Shown here in pieces: positions 62,894 to 64,000 of a stretch of DNA of 64,000 nt (the stretch's first letter is position 1; the number at the start of each line of letters is the position of its first letter). This stretch comes from Shewanella intestini (GTDB taxonomy: Bacteria; Pseudomonadota; Gammaproteobacteria; Enterobacterales; Shewanellaceae), in the NCBI RefSeq assembly GCF_018221465.1, contig NZ_JAAIKR010000018.1:1-64000 (forward strand), given 5' to 3'. A model generated the notes under the pieces. That model had not been told where the DNA came from, made no database searches, and was given only the letters and a program-made list of their open reading frames with translations. A program made the position numbers and the translations under genes.

Positions 62894-64000
62894 ATGGCAG
62901 CGTTTGAATACAAAGCACTTGATAAAAAAGGTAAGCAGACCAAAGGTGCAGTAGAAGCCGACACCGCAAGACACGCGCGTAGTCAGTTACGTGACCAAGG
63001 CTTAATGCCGATTGAAATCCATCAAGTTAACGATAAAGAAGCACAAGCTGCTAAATCAGGCTTTAGCTTTGGTTCTATGTTTAAACAACGGATCTCAGTG
63101 GCTGAGCTCGCACTCATTACCCGCCAAATTGCCACGCTAGTTGCCGCTGGTCTTCCTATTGAAGAAGCCTTAAAAGCGGTCGGGCAACAGTCAGAAAAAG
63201 CCCGTTTAGGCAGTATGATCATGGCTGTTCGTTCACGGGTTGTTGAAGGTTATAGCCTTGCAGATTCGATGGCGGAATTTCCACATGTGTTTGACGATTT
63301 ATATCGTGCAATGGTGGCATCAGGCGAAAAGTCGGGGCATTTAGAAGTGGTGTTAAACCGCCTAGCTGATTACACCGAACGTCGCCAACAGTTAAAGTCT
63401 AAATTAACCCAAGCCATGATTTACCCTATTGTACTGACCGTGGTAGCCATTGGGGTTATTGCGGTATTACTTGCTGCTGTTGTGCCTAAAGTTGTTGGCC
63501 AGTTTGAACATATGGGGCAAGAGTTACCCGGCACGACTCAGTTTTTGATCCTTGCGTCAGATTTTGTACAAGATTATGGCATTGTGGTACTTGGGGTGGT
63601 TTTCGTCCTAGTCGCTATCTTTAAACGACTATTGAAAAAGCCCGAACTGCGAATGAAATACGATACGTTATTACTGACATTGCCTGTCGTGGGGAAAGTC
63701 AGTAAAGGGTTAAATACGGCGCGTTTTGCACGCACACTCAGTATTTTGTCTGCCAGCTCAGTGCCGCTGCTTGACGGTATGCGCATTGCCAGTGAAGTAT
63801 TACAAAACGTAAAAGTACGTGCTTCGGTCGATGAAGCCACATCACGAGTGCGTGAAGGGAGTAGTTTAGGCGCAGCGTTAACGCAAACGAAACTTTTTCC
63901 CGCCATGATGCTCTATATGATTGCATCGGGTGAAAAAAGTGGCCAGTTAGAGAGTATGCTTGAGCGCGCCGCGGATAACCAAGACCAAGAGTTTGAATCA
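62894..64000 (+). CDS. gspF: Type II secretion inner-membrane protein GspF, cut by window end
   Basis: The first 369 codons of gspF are present and the frame is open to the last base. It begins MAAFEYKALDKKGKQTKG, followed by the first GspF domain with RQIATLVAAGLPIEEALKAV and MVASGEKSGHLEVVLNRLA, a membrane segment, and a second repeat with TLSILSASSVPLLDGM and MIASGEKSGQLESMLERAAD. It lies 3 bases behind gspE. A normal GspF is about 405 residues, so the last part lies beyond the window. Confidence 0.93.
   Translation, partial: MAAFEYKALDKKGKQTKGAVEADTARHARSQLRDQGLMPIEIHQVNDKEAQAAKSGFSFGSMFKQRISVAELALITRQIATLVAAGLPIEEALKAVGQQSEKARLGSMIMAVRSRVVEGYSLADSMAEFPHVFDDLYRAMVASGEKSGHLEVVLNRLADYTERRQQLKSKLTQAMIYPIVLTVVAIGVIAVLLAAVVPKVVGQFEHMGQELPGTTQFLILASDFVQDYGIVVLGVVFVLVAIFKRLLKKPELRMKYDTLLLTLPVVGKVSKGLNTARFARTLSILSASSVPLLDGMRIASEVLQNVKVRASVDEATSRVREGSSLGAALTQTKLFPAMMLYMIASGEKSGQLESMLERAADNQDQEFES

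Noticed and set aside
1-64000. Mobile elements, prophage genes or CRISPR arrays
   Set aside because: No transposase, integrase, direct-repeat array or Cas-like protein was found; gene order is that of a core chromosome.

Overview
The window reads as chromosomal DNA of a Shewanella-like marine gammaproteobacterium with moderate to low GC. This rests on recognised proteins and gene order, not on a database search. The strongest signs are two consecutive cysteine-type formate dehydrogenase operons, each led by a tiny Tat-signal protein and preceded by one shared accessory cassette (fdhD, DUF3305, DUF3306, polyferredoxin, TorD-like chaperone); a GlyGly-CTERM secreted peptidase; a small DUF2986 protein; and enterobacterial-type moa, moe, mod, hslRO and gsp genes. 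No insertion sequence, prophage, integrase or CRISPR array was seen.

Layout. 1-17.4 kb: the 3' tail of a tRNA-Asp with its terminator, a PAS-GGDEF-EAL protein with degenerate active sites, pldB, a DUF885 lipoprotein, add, hemN, an NRDE protein, a ZIP-like membrane protein, a MarC/YhgN protein, a secreted M6 metallopeptidase, ubiC, a FliL-like protein and rlmF. 17.5-32.3 kb: the formate dehydrogenase region. fdhD is divergent from an operon that starts at a well-formed sigma-54 promoter and carries the accessory genes and the first fdhABC set; a terminator separates it from the second fdhABC set. 32.5-38.1 kb: a HemN-like radical SAM protein, a PfkB kinase, an orphan intergenic region with a perfect FNR-type site between two terminators (candidate small RNA), a MOSC protein, a DUF4870 protein and ETF-ubiquinone oxidoreductase. 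38.2-43.4 kb: a probable Moco riboswitch followed by moaA-moaC-moaD-moaE-modA-modB-modC. 43.5-50 kb: a PepSY-like protein with a two-component system, a pseudouridine synthase, two tandem GGDEF membrane proteins and two very small genes. 50-58 kb: moeB-moeA, a GIY-YIG protein, an M14 carboxypeptidase, pckA, and hslR-hslO. 58.2-64 kb: gspC-gspD-gspE-gspF (gspF cut by the window end) of the type II secretion system.

How the genes work together. Molybdate uptake (ModABC), molybdopterin synthesis (MoaA, C, D, E), adenylylation and metal insertion (MoeB, MoeA), sulfuration (FdhD) and a dedicated chaperone (TorD-like) all lie within about 35 kb of the two molybdenum formate dehydrogenases they would serve. 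The periplasmic formate dehydrogenases would pass electrons through a four-cluster subunit and a membrane cytochrome b to quinone. HemN makes heme without oxygen, the perfect FNR-type site and the CRP-like site upstream of moaA fit anaerobic control, and the riboswitch would sense the finished cofactor. The type II secretion genes at the right end could export the M6 peptidase at the left, whose C-terminus is a GlyGly-CTERM sorting tail.

Several start sites were moved inward from the longest possible reading frame because a Shine-Dalgarno sequence, family length or promoter position demanded it; each is explained in its entry.
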